From the NCBI RefSeq assembly GCF_001540865.1, contig NC_033632.1, positions 6,239,228 through 6,303,227 of the forward strand: a stretch of DNA of 64,000 nt, written 5' to 3'. The position numbers were made by a program, and so were the translations under genes. The DNA is from Ananas comosus. Its lineage: Eukaryota > Streptophyta > Magnoliopsida > Poales > Bromeliaceae. The notes below the pieces were generated by a model that was given only the letters and a program-made list of their open reading frames with translations, had not been told where the DNA came from and searched no databases. Shown here one piece after another: positions 24,277 through 33,264 of this stretch (the first letter of the stretch is position 1; each line of letters begins with the position of its first letter).

Positions 24277-27200
24277 ATCATATATATATATATATATATA
24301 TATATTTATTATATAATATATATATATATTATATATATATGCTAACCTAGAAATATACTATCTAGCAAAATGTCCAGTTGCCACTATTTGGTTTTTCGAT
24401 GGTGATGCTGAACAAATTGCACGATCGGTAAACCAACAAACAATGTTTCTATATACACTGAAGTGTTATTAGAAATCAAATTTCATAACATTTTTTATAT
24501 TTGTTTCTCCGTATCCAGTTGAGTTGGACACAAAATGAACGCTGAAAATGGATATCCTTTAAAAAATGGTGATAGGAAGTCTTCGTATACAAAATCAAAA
24601 AGTGTAATCTTTTTAAATAGTTTAAGAATTTTCTAAAAAAAATTCAATGATGTGAATATAATTATGCCGTTAACGAGAAAACACCTCAATATCGCCATTA
24701 AATTTACGCAATTTTGAAATCACTTTGATGCATATTGCAAAGATGTTTAAAAGATTGAAATTTGATTATTAAGACACTTCAAAATTGTATGAGACTGATT
24801 TCAACGGTATCGAGTCGTTGATTTGGAGGCTCTATCATCGAAAACAAAATAGGTGCAACGGAAGACCCAGTTTGCTATCGAAGTATTCACAGCCAACTAT
24901 AATATATTTATATATATAGGGCTAACTATAACTCTTATGAGTATTGCGAACACCCTCGTAACTCATTTTATATTCGATGAGGGCGTTTTCGATATTTTCG
25001 AACAGATCCACTCCGTTAAATATGAATCTACAGTCATTTGACAACTTCCTAAAAAAATAAATTTCAATAATTTTCGAAAATCATTATAGAGTCCATCAAG
25101 CGGTTATAAAATGAATGTTAAAATCCGAATGAACATCTAAAAATAATGATCGGATCCTTCAATTTAAGATCGAGTTATTAAATCTTTTATTTAGGTAGTG
25201 AAAAGACTTTTCGATCAAAATTCAACAATATTTATATGATATTTTTTCAATCAACCGTTAAATTAGCGAAATATCTCATACCGGCCGTTAAAAATTGTCA
25301 CATTTTGTGAGCTTTTGATCGAGGATGAAGTCGAAAAATTATGAACAGTTAACTTTCAGAAGTTTTAAATGCTTAGATAATGTTTAAGCGTTTATCACCA
25401 ATTCGAAAGCCACTATCATCAAAAACCAACTTAATGATACGAGGTGATCGGTACTCATAAGAGTGATATAGCCGGATCCTCTCTCTCGTCCGCTCTCGGA
25501 CAGTCCTCTTCATCTCTCTTTTACGCTCTTTCAGACTCCGTCCACCGCCTCTCTCTCCTCCGTCGCTCCTCCCCAGATTACCACCCCACGCCCTCCGCCC
25601 TGCCTCACTCCACCCGCCCTTCTCTTCGCTCTCATCTCGCTCGCCCTCATCACAACTCGAAATCCCTTACCTCTCCTCTACTCTTCGTCGTCTCATCTCC
25701 TCGGCTGCCCTCCTAGCGCCTCTCGTCCTCACGACCTCGCTCACTCCCCCTCTCATTTCTCCGCCGTCTCTCTTTCCATAGCTCGATCCTCGTATTCCCC
25801 CCCACTCTCTCTTCCCCCATCCCCCCATCTCTCTTCTCTCTCACTATATATATCATATATATATATTATGTTGAAGCTAGAATACTATCTAGCAAACGTT
25901 CCGTTGCCACCAATTTGTTTTTCGATGGTTGGAGCCTCCAAATCGATGATCGGCACCGCTAAACATGATCTATACCACTTGAAGTGTTTAAGAATCAAAT
26001 TTCACTACATTTTTTATATTGTTCTCTTATTCATTGAGTGGACACAAAAAATGAATGGCTGAAATGAATATTCTTTTAAAAATGATGATGGGGATATTGT
26101 AATCAAGATCAAAGAGTATAGATTTGTTTTAAATAGTTTAAAGAATTTTCTAGCAAAAATTCAATTGATTTGAAATATCTTTTATGCCGTTAAACGCGAA
26201 AACGACTCATATCGGCCATTAAAAACTACAATTTTTGAAATCCTTTTATCATTAGGCAAATGATGTTGAAAAGATTTGAAATTTGATTTTAAACACTTCA
26301 AGTGGTATAGATCATATTCAACGGTACCGATGTCGATTTGGAGGCTCTATCATCGAAAACAGATGGGTGGCAACGGAGCCCGTTTGCTATCGATAGTATT
26401 CCAGCTCAACTCCTATAGAGTTGAAGCTAGGAATATTATATATATAGAGTTGAGCTAGAATACTCCCAAAAGCACCATGAAGGTGGTGCTTTTGAGTTTT
26501 TAGCTATTGGATGGAGAGATACAGGGTTGAGATGATAGTGGTAGGTGGTGGTATATATATATATAGAGCTAGAATACTCCCAAAAGTACCATGAAGTGGT
26601 GCGTTTTGAGTTTTAGCCATTGGATGGAGAGATGTATGGTTGAGATGATGATGGTAGGTGGCGCTAGTTGTGGTGATAGGTCGAATAGTTGTTTGATCCA
26701 AGGGATATTAGTAACTGGGTAGGAGACCAAGGGCTGAGAATTTAGAACACCAAGGGATTGGGTGCTTCAAAAAGTATTAGCTCAATTATACTATATATAT
26801 AGCTATGGCTGGTATGCTATCGGTAGCACGGAGGCCTCCATGCTACCAAGTTGTTTCAATGATGCAGCTTCCAAATCGACGATCGGTCCATTAGACTTGA
26901 TCTACACTGTTGAAAGTATTTAGAAACTAAATTTCATAATTTTTCGGCATCATTTACCTATTGAAAGCCGAGTCTAAAAATGAATGGTGAAAAATAAACT
27001 CTCATAAAAATGAGGAAAAAAGCTTAAATTTAAATCAGAGGTACTGATCTTACTGCTAAATAGTTAAAAGAATTTTCTATAAAAACTTCATCAGATTTTG
27101 GATTTGTTTTCACCGTGTAAATTCACAAACGCATCAAATCTACCATTAAAATTGTCATTTTGAGACATTTTGATCATTAGCAAATGATATTGAAAATTAA

Positions 27201-27358
27201 TGAAATTTAGTTTCCAAATACTTTTATAGTGTAGATCAAGTCTAACGAGCCGATCGACGATTTCGAACGCCGCATCATTGAAACAACTTGGTAGCACGGT
27301 ACCGATAGTATACCACCCTAGCTCTATAGAGCTAATTATATTATATATATATATATAT

Positions 27359-27394
<36 letters not shown>

Positions 27395-29635
27395 ATGAAG
27401 AGGAGAGAGAGAGAGAGAGAGAGAGCTAGTCTCTCTATACTATCTTATAGTACGAGGCTCAAGTACTAGTCTCGTTTTGATTTTAGGGTGTTCAAATCAA
27501 CAATCCACACACCGTTAAAGCTGATATAGGATATTTAAAGTTTTTAGAAATAAAATTTTATATTTTTCGACATAGTTTACTTTATGATCAAACCATTCAA
27601 AATTGTCAATTTTTAATGGCTACTACGGCGAGTTTGGAGTTTAACTGGGAAGAAAATTCTAAATTTCTTCAATTTTGATTAGAAAATACTTTAAACTTCT
27701 AGATCAAGTCAACACATTCTGATCTTGAAATGTTTAAAGTCTTATGCATCAAATTTTAAAAGATTGTCAAATGTTACACTGTCCATTTTGACATAATTTA
27801 TTTACTAAATAAGACGATATGTTGAAAAAAGCTAAAAATTTTTTCTAAGAATTTCATATACTTTAAAATCATATTAACGGTATGGAATGCGTTATTTGAA
27901 ACACCTTATACATCGAAAACAAAGAACTATAGTCCCGAGCTCGTACACTATTAGATAGTATGTAGCCACTCATCTTTCTCTCAGCTCATCTCTCACTGCC
28001 ACTGGCTTCTTGCCCCACATCTACGGCTCACCATGCAGCGTTCATCTCTCGAGTCCTCTCCTCGTATATTATATAAATATAGAATTAGGCTGGAATCTAT
28101 TAATAGTAAAAGCTCTTTGCTATAGTTTTTAACACTTTGAGTTGAAAATTATTAGGAAATAGGATGTATATTAATCGTTAGAGTGAGTTGTCCCCGTAAG
28201 AATTGACGTAGGTCCCACTGGGTTATAGCTATTTAATCCAATGGTTTAGAATATAATGAAAAGAGTTGATCAAAGCCTAAAAACTGATTAAGCAACTTGG
28301 GAATTTTGCTCTAAGTAGCCCAGTCCAACTATATATATGATATAATGACGTTCGGCGTACGTATACTTTGTATGAGTTATTGGCTCTCTATACTCATAAG
28401 TTTTCGCGCCTATGAGATTTATTCAATGATCATTTCGCCCGTTAGATTATACATCAAACACAACTATCCACTCAACCCGTAGAGACCACTATCATTTAGA
28501 GTGGGGACCTACCATCATCTCTATACAATCCCAATCATAACGGTTAAAAATTTATGAAGTACAAGGGGTTCTAATACTCATTAAGAGTATAAGTAGCCCA
28601 GCCATACATACATAATATATATATATATATATAATATATAGGAGAGAGAGAGAGTAGAGGAAGCTAGGCTACTATACTATCTATAGTACTCCTAATCAAC
28701 ACTTCCTCAATCAACGGTTTAAAAACTTTATGAAGTATAAGGGTTCTAATACTCATTAAGAGTAGTAAGCCCCAGCCATATATATATATAGTATATTATT
28801 ATATATTAGTCGCGTACTACACTATCGATAGTACCAAGCTTGGTACTATCTGAGTTTTCTACCGTTTAGATTCTACGTAGCCTTTGATCATTTCACGTTA
28901 GATTATACTATTAACAACACCACCATCAACCCCTAGGGACCACTATCAATTTAACTGGGGACACTATCATTCTAACCGCACATCTTTTCATTCCAACGGC
29001 CGAAAATTCAATAGTACAAAGGCTTGGATATATTGATAGTATAGTAGCATATTCTATATATATAATATAATAATATATATAGAGCAGGGCTGTTGTGCTC
29101 TCAGAAGCACGGAGGCCTCCGTACTCCTGAGCCGTTTTCGATGATGGAGTTTCGAATCGACGATCGCTGTCCGTTAAACTGATCTAACGTATTTAAAGTT
29201 TCTAGAAAATAATTTTTGCGATTTTTCGATATCATTTACCTTAGCAATCGAAAGATTCAAAATCCATAATTTTTAACGGCTGAAAATAAAAATTCTATAA
29301 AAAGTTGGTGAATGGCACTAAAATTTTCGATCAGAAATATAGATCTTTGTTGTAATAGTATAAAGAATTTTCCATCAAATCATACTGATTTGAATACTTC
29401 TAACACACCGTTAAACTTGAAAACGGCAGATATCAGCCATTAAAAATTATGGATTTTGAATCCTTTCGATCACTAGGTAAATGATATCGAAAAATCGCAA
29501 AAATTATTTTCTAGAAACTTCAAATGTGCTAGATCAAGTCTAACGGAGCCGATCGTCGATTCGAAAATTCCATCATCGAAAACGGCTCAGGAGCACGGAG
29601 GCCTCTGTGCTCCTGAGAGCACAGCAGCCCTGCTC

Positions 29636-29666
<31 letters not shown>

Positions 29667-31890
29667 ATCATTTTTGGTTAATGTTTCTTTTCATTCTTGG
29701 GAAAATTTCCTTACCCTCCGGTGTAAAGTTGGTCACCAAGTATCATGGCTGCCATGATGGCCACTAGAACAGTCTGAACTGGTTGGAACACAGCAGTAAA
29801 GAGTGGACCCCCCCTATCAATGCACCATATTTGAAGGGATAAGGAAAGTCCACAAGCCACAAGACCCTACAAAGAGTAAAATACATTCAATGATCGAGTT
29901 GAATTTCTATACATATTCCTGATTAAATACTACAGATTTAGCTTTAAAGTATGTTTTCAATTTGAATTTTGTCCTTACATGGTTTCATACTGTTAGACAT
30001 AAAAATTAGTTTCTTTTTCTAATCAGTTAAAAAAAGTGTCCTATTAACAATAGTAGTCAGGTACGTACAACCTCGAAAGCTATTATGTCAACAGAATCAA
30101 ATTATGATGCTTATATTGTATAATCCTTTTTACACGGTGAACAAATGAAAATTCTAAGGATGAAACTAGAACAAGTGACAAAATTAAGAAGAATTATTTG
30201 ACTAACCCTACTTTAACTTTTATATATATATATAAAAAGAGAAATGTTAAGTCTACAACCCACTAAGCGTTGTAGGGATTACAACCCTAATCCAAGGGTC
30301 GTAATCCCTCCATTATGGTTTTAAAAAGTCAAATTAAGTTTTAGGACTGGGAAAAAAATAATGCGACAAGTGAAAGAAATCTGGCTCTTGGGTTGTAGAT
30401 CTAGCATTATTGCTCATAAATAAAGGAATGTGGAGATGAAAAAATAGTGTATTACAGCATAGAGAATGGTGAATAGTTCCCCTCCTGAATGAACCTTTCA
30501 CCTCTCAATGTCATTCTCTAAAAAAGCTGCTATTATTAGGAATTGAGCGAGCCCAAAGGTGCAGGTTAGTGTGAGCACTGAGAGCCTAGCTGGGTACTTC
30601 TTCAGAACAGGGACCTGTACGTAACAATTACATCATGTAAGCATCACAGGTTACAAAGAGATATTCAAATACATACTCCCATAATTAATTGATCCATTCT
30701 ATGTATATGTATATATATTAAGTTACTGTACTATTAATAGCACCGAGTCTTTGGTGCTTATATGTTTTTGACTTTTGGATGAAGATTTGCATGGTTAGTA
30801 TAACAGTGATTTACTAGGCTTGAGTGGTGGTTGGTGGAATAGCATAATATAAGTAATGAAATTAATCAAAAAAATAGATCTAATGGTGAAAAGCTTACAA
30901 ATACCAAATATTTTGTGCTTTTAAAAGCACCATATATGTATATATTATGTGTTTTATGTACTAAAAGCCTAAAAAAATTTTAAATCTTAGGATTAAATAA
31001 ATTAAGTGTAAAATTTACTTTTTTTTTTTTGACGTACATAACATTTTTATATATAAAAAGAGTAATGCTACTGGAACACTCGAGGGAATGAAATATTACA
31101 CCCCGGCCCTATCTAAGGGTACATATTCAGTCCCTGATGCACCCAAAAAAATAAAAATCTTATAGCCCGGCCCTTATCTAAGGCTATGTTTGGTTGCGGG
31201 ATAAGGGTGGAATAAAAGGTTTATTCCGCCCTTATCCCTCAAACACAAACAAAAAATGGTGGGAACACTAATTCCCTTTTTAACGGACTATTCTAGAATA
31301 GTCCGTTAATGGGTGGGAACAGGGTGGGAACTAGTGTTCCCACCCCAAAGTGAAACAAGCTGGGATAACCTAGCTTGTTCCACCCGTGAAGAGAGAGAGA
31401 GAGAGAATTTTTAATTTATTATAAAATTTAAATTTCATAAGTTTAAAAATTAAAATTTATAATTTAAAAGTTTATATTTTAAATTTTAAAGTATAAATAT
31501 AAAATATAAAAATTTAAATTCTAATATAAAGAAAAGAATAATATTATTATTTTTTATTTATAACTACCCACTTTAATTCTTATTCCATCTTACCTAACCA
31601 AACGTTATTTTTTTTATTTTCAGGAATAATCCAATTTTCATCCAAACGTAAAATTGATCTAATCCCCGCTTACACCTCAATTTATACCTATTCCCGGAAT
31701 ACCCACTTTTTGCTTATCCTCGAACCAAACGATACCTAAGGGTACATATTCAGTCCTTGTCTTGTCAATTTTTTCAAAAAAAATGAAAATTTTAAATATT
31801 TTGTGAATCCTAAAACGAGAGATGTTAGATTTATACTCTATTTTTGAATGTACCATCAGCATTTATCATAAGCACCTGGTGTAAGTAGCA

Positions 31891-31952
<62 letters not shown>

Positions 31953-32873
31953 AAGAACCATCCAACCTGACCAAGCAACGCAGTTGCCAAGAATGTAGAC
32001 ACAGCCCAATGTCCAGTTGAGGATTGGGTTTGAAGAGGCAACAAAAAGGGCTCCTAATTTACTGTGTGGTTCTGTGTGCAGCAGCACTGGGAGCCCTTTG
32101 TAGAGAGTGATCACAGTGGCCCCTCCTATGCTAACCACTGTTCCTACCACCTTTGCCAATCCATGTCTCCTTTTAATGTTAACTTGCTCGAGCCTGATAA
32201 AAAAAGCAAGGAGAGAGGGTAAGATTAATTACATAGAGATGCAGATTAGAAATCAATAGTACAGGACTGTTGATTATGTGAATCTAGTATCAGTCCCACC
32301 TCTTATATATTTTAATCCTCCATCACTAATCACCGAGTTACAACCTTTTTAAAAATAAATAATATTTTTATTAAATGGTTGAAGATTAAAAATAGAGATG
32401 GAATATAGAACAGATCATTAATGGTTCACGACTAGCTAGCTAGCGTGGTGGACTAGGTATAGTAAATAATTACCAAAGAGAAGAGTGAGAAAGAAATCTT
32501 AAATAATGCAAGATATATATTTGTATATTTTCGGTTAAATGTAAGTTTTTTGTTCTCCCCATGAGTAGTCACCCTACATATGGCACTACCTTAGAGCAGC
32601 AGCCATGGCAAAGGTGATGGCTGGAACTGTATTCTGTATAGCAGAAGCATAAGTTGGAGACAAATAATACAAGCCCAAGAGATAAAACCCCTGGTTAGCA
32701 GTGATCCTGGAAATAAAATAAATAAAAAGAAGAGCTAGTTATCAATCTAAAAGAATATACAAGATCAAAATTAAGTCGAACACGCAAAGTCCTGCTTTGT
32801 ACTTACCCACATAATGCTAGAAGAAAGAACTGAACCAGCAAAGAGAAGGTTAGAGGTGGTCTATCTTTCCTGA

Positions 32874-32904
<31 letters not shown>

Positions 32905-33178
32905 GTTGATAAAGGATGAAATGTTGTTAGAGTACATAAAAGTATGAATAATATATATATTTTTTAAAGAAAAGAAAATCTTACTTTTCAAGAAAATAGG
33001 CAAAAGGGGCCAACAAAACCAAGGCAATCATGTTCCTATACACAGGGAAGACAATCTTGCTGATGCCCATGTTGAGAGCAGCTCTTGAAACTACATGAAA
33101 CCCAGCAAGACACAGCTGCAGAGAGAGCACAGCTATGATGAGCTTAACCTTCTCAGACACAGTTGAGTCCCTCCCCAT
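18158..33178 (-). CDS. WAT1-related EamA transporter gene, 7 exons, with premature stop
   Basis: Exons (minus strand) 33178-32985, 32869-32807, 32706-32590, 32193-31950, 30614-30456, 29866-29715 and 18332-18158 total 1104 bp, or 367 codons plus stop. All introns are GT-AG and all phases join. Landmarks are AGFHVVSRAALNMGISK, VFPVYRN, FAYFLEK, GITANQGFYLLGL, WTLGCVYILGN, YPARLSV, WCIDRGGPLF and GLYFVLWGKSEE. These identify the plant DMT/EamA family of WALLS ARE THIN1 and relatives (two EamA domains, ten membrane spans, usually 350-400 residues). WAT1 itself is a vacuolar-membrane auxin transporter needed for fibre wall thickening; this paralogue's substrate is not known. The tail ends LLNQES plus acidic residues. 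Codon 245 is TGA (30498-30500), so as written the product stops after 244 residues. The TTG at 33194-33196 is not a start; ATG 33176-33178 fits the family N terminus. Confidence 0.93.
18400..18920. other. Intronic AT-rich sequence, possible MITE
   Basis: No coding sequence. Phrases 'ccctcaaatgaccc' and 'cccctccaattgtaggctatttgaaattaccc' on the left and 'ttaggggtccgaataaaag ... gattggcctatagttgag' on the right look partly inverted, so a MITE of about 500 bp is possible. Confidence 0.35.
19190..19680. repeat. TTAATTAA-rich low-complexity intron sequence
   Basis: About 490 bp composed mostly of TTAATTAATTA words. An indel-laden second version is at about 22830-23310. Confidence 0.8.
19714..19751. 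repeat. (CA)n microsatellite
   Basis: A perfect CA run of about 38 bp. The counterpart in the second copy is at about 23360-23392. Confidence 0.95.
19756..19924. mobile_element. Short hairpin-tip MITE
   Basis: Starts AAGAACTAGAATACTATTG, contains GGTTTATTGGGGGTTTG and ends ACTATGAATAGTATACCAGC. Same group as 15783-15943. Confidence 0.65.
19969..20515. mobile_element. Long palindromic MITE with GATAGGA tip
   Basis: The left tip is CTGGCTACTATCCTATT with AATAGGA and the arm TCCTATC (20009-20015). The right end has GATAGGA (20467-20473) and TCCTATC (20482-20488), ending ATAGTAGC. The two 200-bp arms are inverted copies around a short centre. Non-coding. Confidence 0.85.
20531..21068. mobile_element. 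Long palindromic MITE, TAGCAAACGG group
   Basis: The left arm starts GTTGACCTAGAATACTATC then TAGCAAATGG. The right arm ends GTTTGCTATCGATAATATTCC then AGCTCAAC. The arms pair through 'gatggtggagcctacaaatt' and its complement. It is flanked by TA runs. Confidence 0.85.
21087..21625. mobile_element. Long palindromic MITE with CTTATGAGTA tip
   Basis: The hairpin word CTTATGAGTA at 21101-21110 pairs with TACTCATAAG at 21123-21132. The right end has CTTATGAGTA at 21578-21587 and TACTCATAA at 21600-21608. The outer bases are GGCTACTATACT and AGTATAGTAGCC. The arms are inverted through the 540-bp element. Confidence 0.9.
21626..21688. repeat. (TC)n(TA)n microsatellite
   Basis: The composite repeat between two long MITEs. 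The same site in the second copy is a 390-bp degenerate pyrimidine block (25478-25866). Confidence 0.95.
21689..22226. mobile_element. Long palindromic MITE, TAGCAAACGG group
   Basis: The left end is GTTGAGCTAGAATACTATC followed by TAGCAAACGGTACCGTTGCC. The right end is GGAGCCCGTTTGCTATCG and GATAGTATTCCAGCTCAAC. It is nearly identical to 20531-21068, so the two copies are recent or converted. A third version at 25870-26415 lies in the duplicated block. Confidence 0.9.
22236..22524. mobile_element. Short hairpin-tip MITEs, partly corrupted sequence
   Basis: GAGCTAGAATACTCCC with AAAGCACC and GGTGTGCTTTTGAG marks the short CTCAAAAGCACC group. From about 22380 the sequence shows many one-base indels compared with 26560-26710 and then stops at the N gap. 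Confidence 0.6.
22525..22549. other. Assembly gap (25 N)
   Basis: Exactly 25 Ns at the junction between the first and second copy of the intron segment. The size looks like a fixed-length join. Confidence 1.
22550..26560. repeat. Second, indel-rich copy of 18921-22375
   Basis: Starting at GGCCGGGT (also at 18921) the block repeats, in the same order, the TTAATTAA-rich part, the CA run and the MITEs. It has scattered one- to three-base insertions and deletions every 10-20 bp. Mutations of this type point to uncorrected long reads rather than evolution. It contains MITE counterparts at about 23655-24210, 24345-24900, 24917-25475 and 25870-26415. Confidence 0.8.
25478..25866. repeat. Degenerate pyrimidine tract, probably a corrupted (TC)n
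   Basis: At the place of the clean 63-bp (TC)n(TA)n of the first copy stands a 390-bp tract of irregular CTC, CCTC and CGTC words. The serine/leucine/proline-rich open frame across it (25444-25713) is a product of the composition. Confidence 0.75.
26418..26797. mobile_element. Short hairpin-tip MITEs, CTCAAAAGCACC group
   Basis: The phrase GAGCTAGAATACTCCCAAAA followed by GCACCATGAAGGTGGTGC occurs at about 26449-26490 and again at about 26567-26605, with the GGTAGGTGG body phrase after each. The first is a solitary left half inserted next to the second. Confidence 0.7.
26806..27322. mobile_element. Long palindromic MITE with GGTAGCA tip
   Basis: The left hairpin GGTAGCA (26822-26828) pairs with TGCTACC (26841-26847) around CGGAGGCCTCC. 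The right end has GGTAGCA (27290-27296) with a decayed partner arm. The outer bases are GGCTGGTATGCTATC and GATAGTATACC. The arms are inverted through the body. Confidence 0.8.
27345..27423. repeat. (TA)n(GA)n microsatellite
   Basis: TA run followed by a GA run with an interruption near 27390-27400. Confidence 0.95.
27424..27972. mobile_element. Long palindromic MITE with ACTAT-CTTATAGT tip
   Basis: GAGCTAGTCTCTCTATACTA on the left and TACACTATTAGATAGTATG on the right are tip sequences. The arms share 'gttcaaatcaacaatccac' and its inverted form near 27870-27910. Somewhat diverged and with indel noise. Confidence 0.6.
28082..29055. mobile_element. Cluster of short hairpin-tip MITEs in noisy sequence
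   Basis: At least four pieces: 28082-28332 (a corrupted version of the 16011-16266 type), 28350-28612, a fragment near 28660-28765, and 28810-29055. Each has a CTACTATACT-like tip and TA runs. Frequent single-base indels continue to about 29050, after which the sequence is clean. Confidence 0.55.
29085..29636. mobile_element. Long palindromic MITE with CTCAGGAGCACGG tip
   Basis: At the right end CTCAGGAGCACGGAGG and CCTCTGTGCTCCTGAG form a 32-bp near-perfect palindrome (29586-29617). The left end has the same word at 29100-29131 with two changes. The outer bases are GGGCTGTTGTGC and GCACAGCAGCCC. The long arms are inverted through the 550-bp body. Best-preserved copy, 80 bp from exon 6. Confidence 0.92.
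29715..29866 (-). CDS. Transporter exon 6
   Basis: A 152-bp exon coding GLVACGLSLSLQIWCIDRGG, FQPVQTVLVAIMAAMILGD and QLYTGG, the core of the second EamA domain. The acceptor is TTTGTAG and the donor GG|GTAAGG. The seven-G run for Arg-Gly-Gly is in frame. Confidence 0.93.
30225..30425. other. Candidate small inverted-repeat element in intron 5
   Basis: 'aatgttaagtctacaaccca' on the left and 'gggttgtagatctagcatt' on the right are inverted relative to each other and about 165 bp apart. No coding sequence. This may be a small MITE; no family name is offered. Confidence 0.5.
30456..30614 (-). CDS. Transporter exon 5, with in-frame TGA
   Basis: A 159-bp phase-0 exon coding VPVLKKYPARLSVLTLTC, then FLIIAAFLENDIER, then TGA at 30498-30500, then KVHSGGELFTILYA. 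Related plant proteins have Trp at the TGA position (ERW-K pattern), so a TGG to TGA change is the simplest explanation. Reading continues in frame afterwards with full conservation. Confidence 0.9.
30498..30500 (-). other. Premature stop codon TGA (Trp in relatives)
   Basis: The AGG TGA AAG context is on the minus strand. Without it the 367-codon frame is intact. Truncation at residue 244 would remove most of the second EamA domain. It could be a true null allele, recent pseudogenisation or a base-call error. Confidence 0.85.
30718..30935. mobile_element. Short hairpin-tip MITE in intron 4
   Basis: The left tip is ACTATTAATAGCACCGAG followed by TTTGGTGCTTATA. The right end is CAAATATTTTGTGCTTTTAA with AAGCACC. 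The body has 'ttgagtggtggttggtgg'. It lies 104 bp from exon 5. Confidence 0.6.
31084..31785. repeat. About 70-bp duplication split by a MITE
   Basis: The unit CCCGGCCCTATCTAAGGGT plus 'acatattcagtcc' near 31100-31135 recurs as CCCGGCCCTTATCTA near 31166-31180 and its continuation after the Harbinger-like insert near 31737-31760. It is a tandem duplication in intron 4, later interrupted. Confidence 0.7.
31182..31736. mobile_element. PIF/Harbinger-like MITE in intron 4
   Basis: The termini are GGCTATGTTTGGTT and AACCAAACGATACC (inverted, a few mismatches). The element is flanked by a TAA duplication (31179-31181 and 31737-31739), as expected for the TWA target rule. The 555-bp body is non-coding with an AAATTTAAA-rich core at 31405-31520. 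Confidence 0.8.
31894..31949. repeat. (GA)n microsatellite at the intron 4 donor
   Basis: Fifty-odd bases of GA on the plus strand. On the gene strand the first CT unit is fused to the splice donor, CAG|GTCTCTCT. Confidence 0.95.
31950..32193 (-). CDS. Transporter exon 4
   Basis: A 244-bp exon coding the end of the first EamA domain (KVVGTVVSIGGATVITLYKG), a variable loop, and WTLGCVYILGNCVAWSGW at the start of the second. It ends in CAG, and the donor GT is the first unit of a long CT repeat, an unusual 5' splice context. Confidence 0.92.
32590..32706 (-). CDS. Transporter exon 3
   Basis: A 117-bp exon beginning ITANQGFYLLGLYYLSP and containing QNTVPAITF, both conserved in the family, with the donor AG|GTAGTG. 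It completes the middle of the first EamA domain. Confidence 0.93.
32807..32869 (-). CDS. Transporter exon 2
   Basis: A 63-bp exon coding KDRPPLTFSLLVQFF and the next hydrophobic stretch. The acceptor ATATATCAG lies right after a (TA)n run in intron 1. The donor is GG|GTAAGT. Phases are consistent on both sides. Confidence 0.92.
32874..32900. repeat. (TA)n microsatellite in intron 1
   Basis: A 26-bp TA run directly upstream, on the gene strand, of the intron 1 acceptor, replacing a normal polypyrimidine tract. Confidence 0.9.
32985..33178 (-). CDS. Transporter exon 1
   Basis: Codes residues 1-64 and two bases of codon 65. It starts MGRDSTVSEKVKL and continues with the first membrane span and the family signature ALNMGISKIVFPVYRN, ending at FAYFLEK. 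The donor reads GAAAA|GTAAG. Confidence 0.93.
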
Positions 33179-33252
33179 TATCTCTAATCTCCTCAAGCTG
33201 AATTTGCAAAGAGATTGGTGTTGGTTGAGGGGATAGTATGGGGGGGGGGTGG

Positions 33253-33263
33253 GTATATATAGT
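33253..33263 (-). promoter_or_regulatory. Predicted TATA box of the transporter gene
   Basis: On the minus strand CTATATATACCC lies about 75-85 bp upstream of the ATG, so a 5' UTR of about 50 bases is expected. A C run (G run on the plus strand, 33240-33249) lies just downstream of it. Confidence 0.6.
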
Positions 33264-33264
33264 G

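Larger units (their letters stand above)
18333..29714 (-). other. Intron 6 of the transporter gene (11.4 kb as assembled)
   Basis: The intron lies between the donor after exon 6 and the acceptor before exon 7. It is filled by long palindromic MITEs, short MITEs, microsatellites and a probable assembly duplication (18921-22375 repeated at 22550-26560). The true length is probably several kilobases shorter. No other gene is seen in it. Confidence 0.8.

Noticed and set aside
25444..25713. 90-codon Ser/Leu/Pro-rich frame
   Set aside because: It lies wholly in the degenerate pyrimidine tract that replaces a clean microsatellite in the other copy.
33194..33196. Upstream start for the transporter (six codons earlier)
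   Set aside because: The codon is TTG, not ATG. The ATG at 33176-33178 gives the family-like N terminus.
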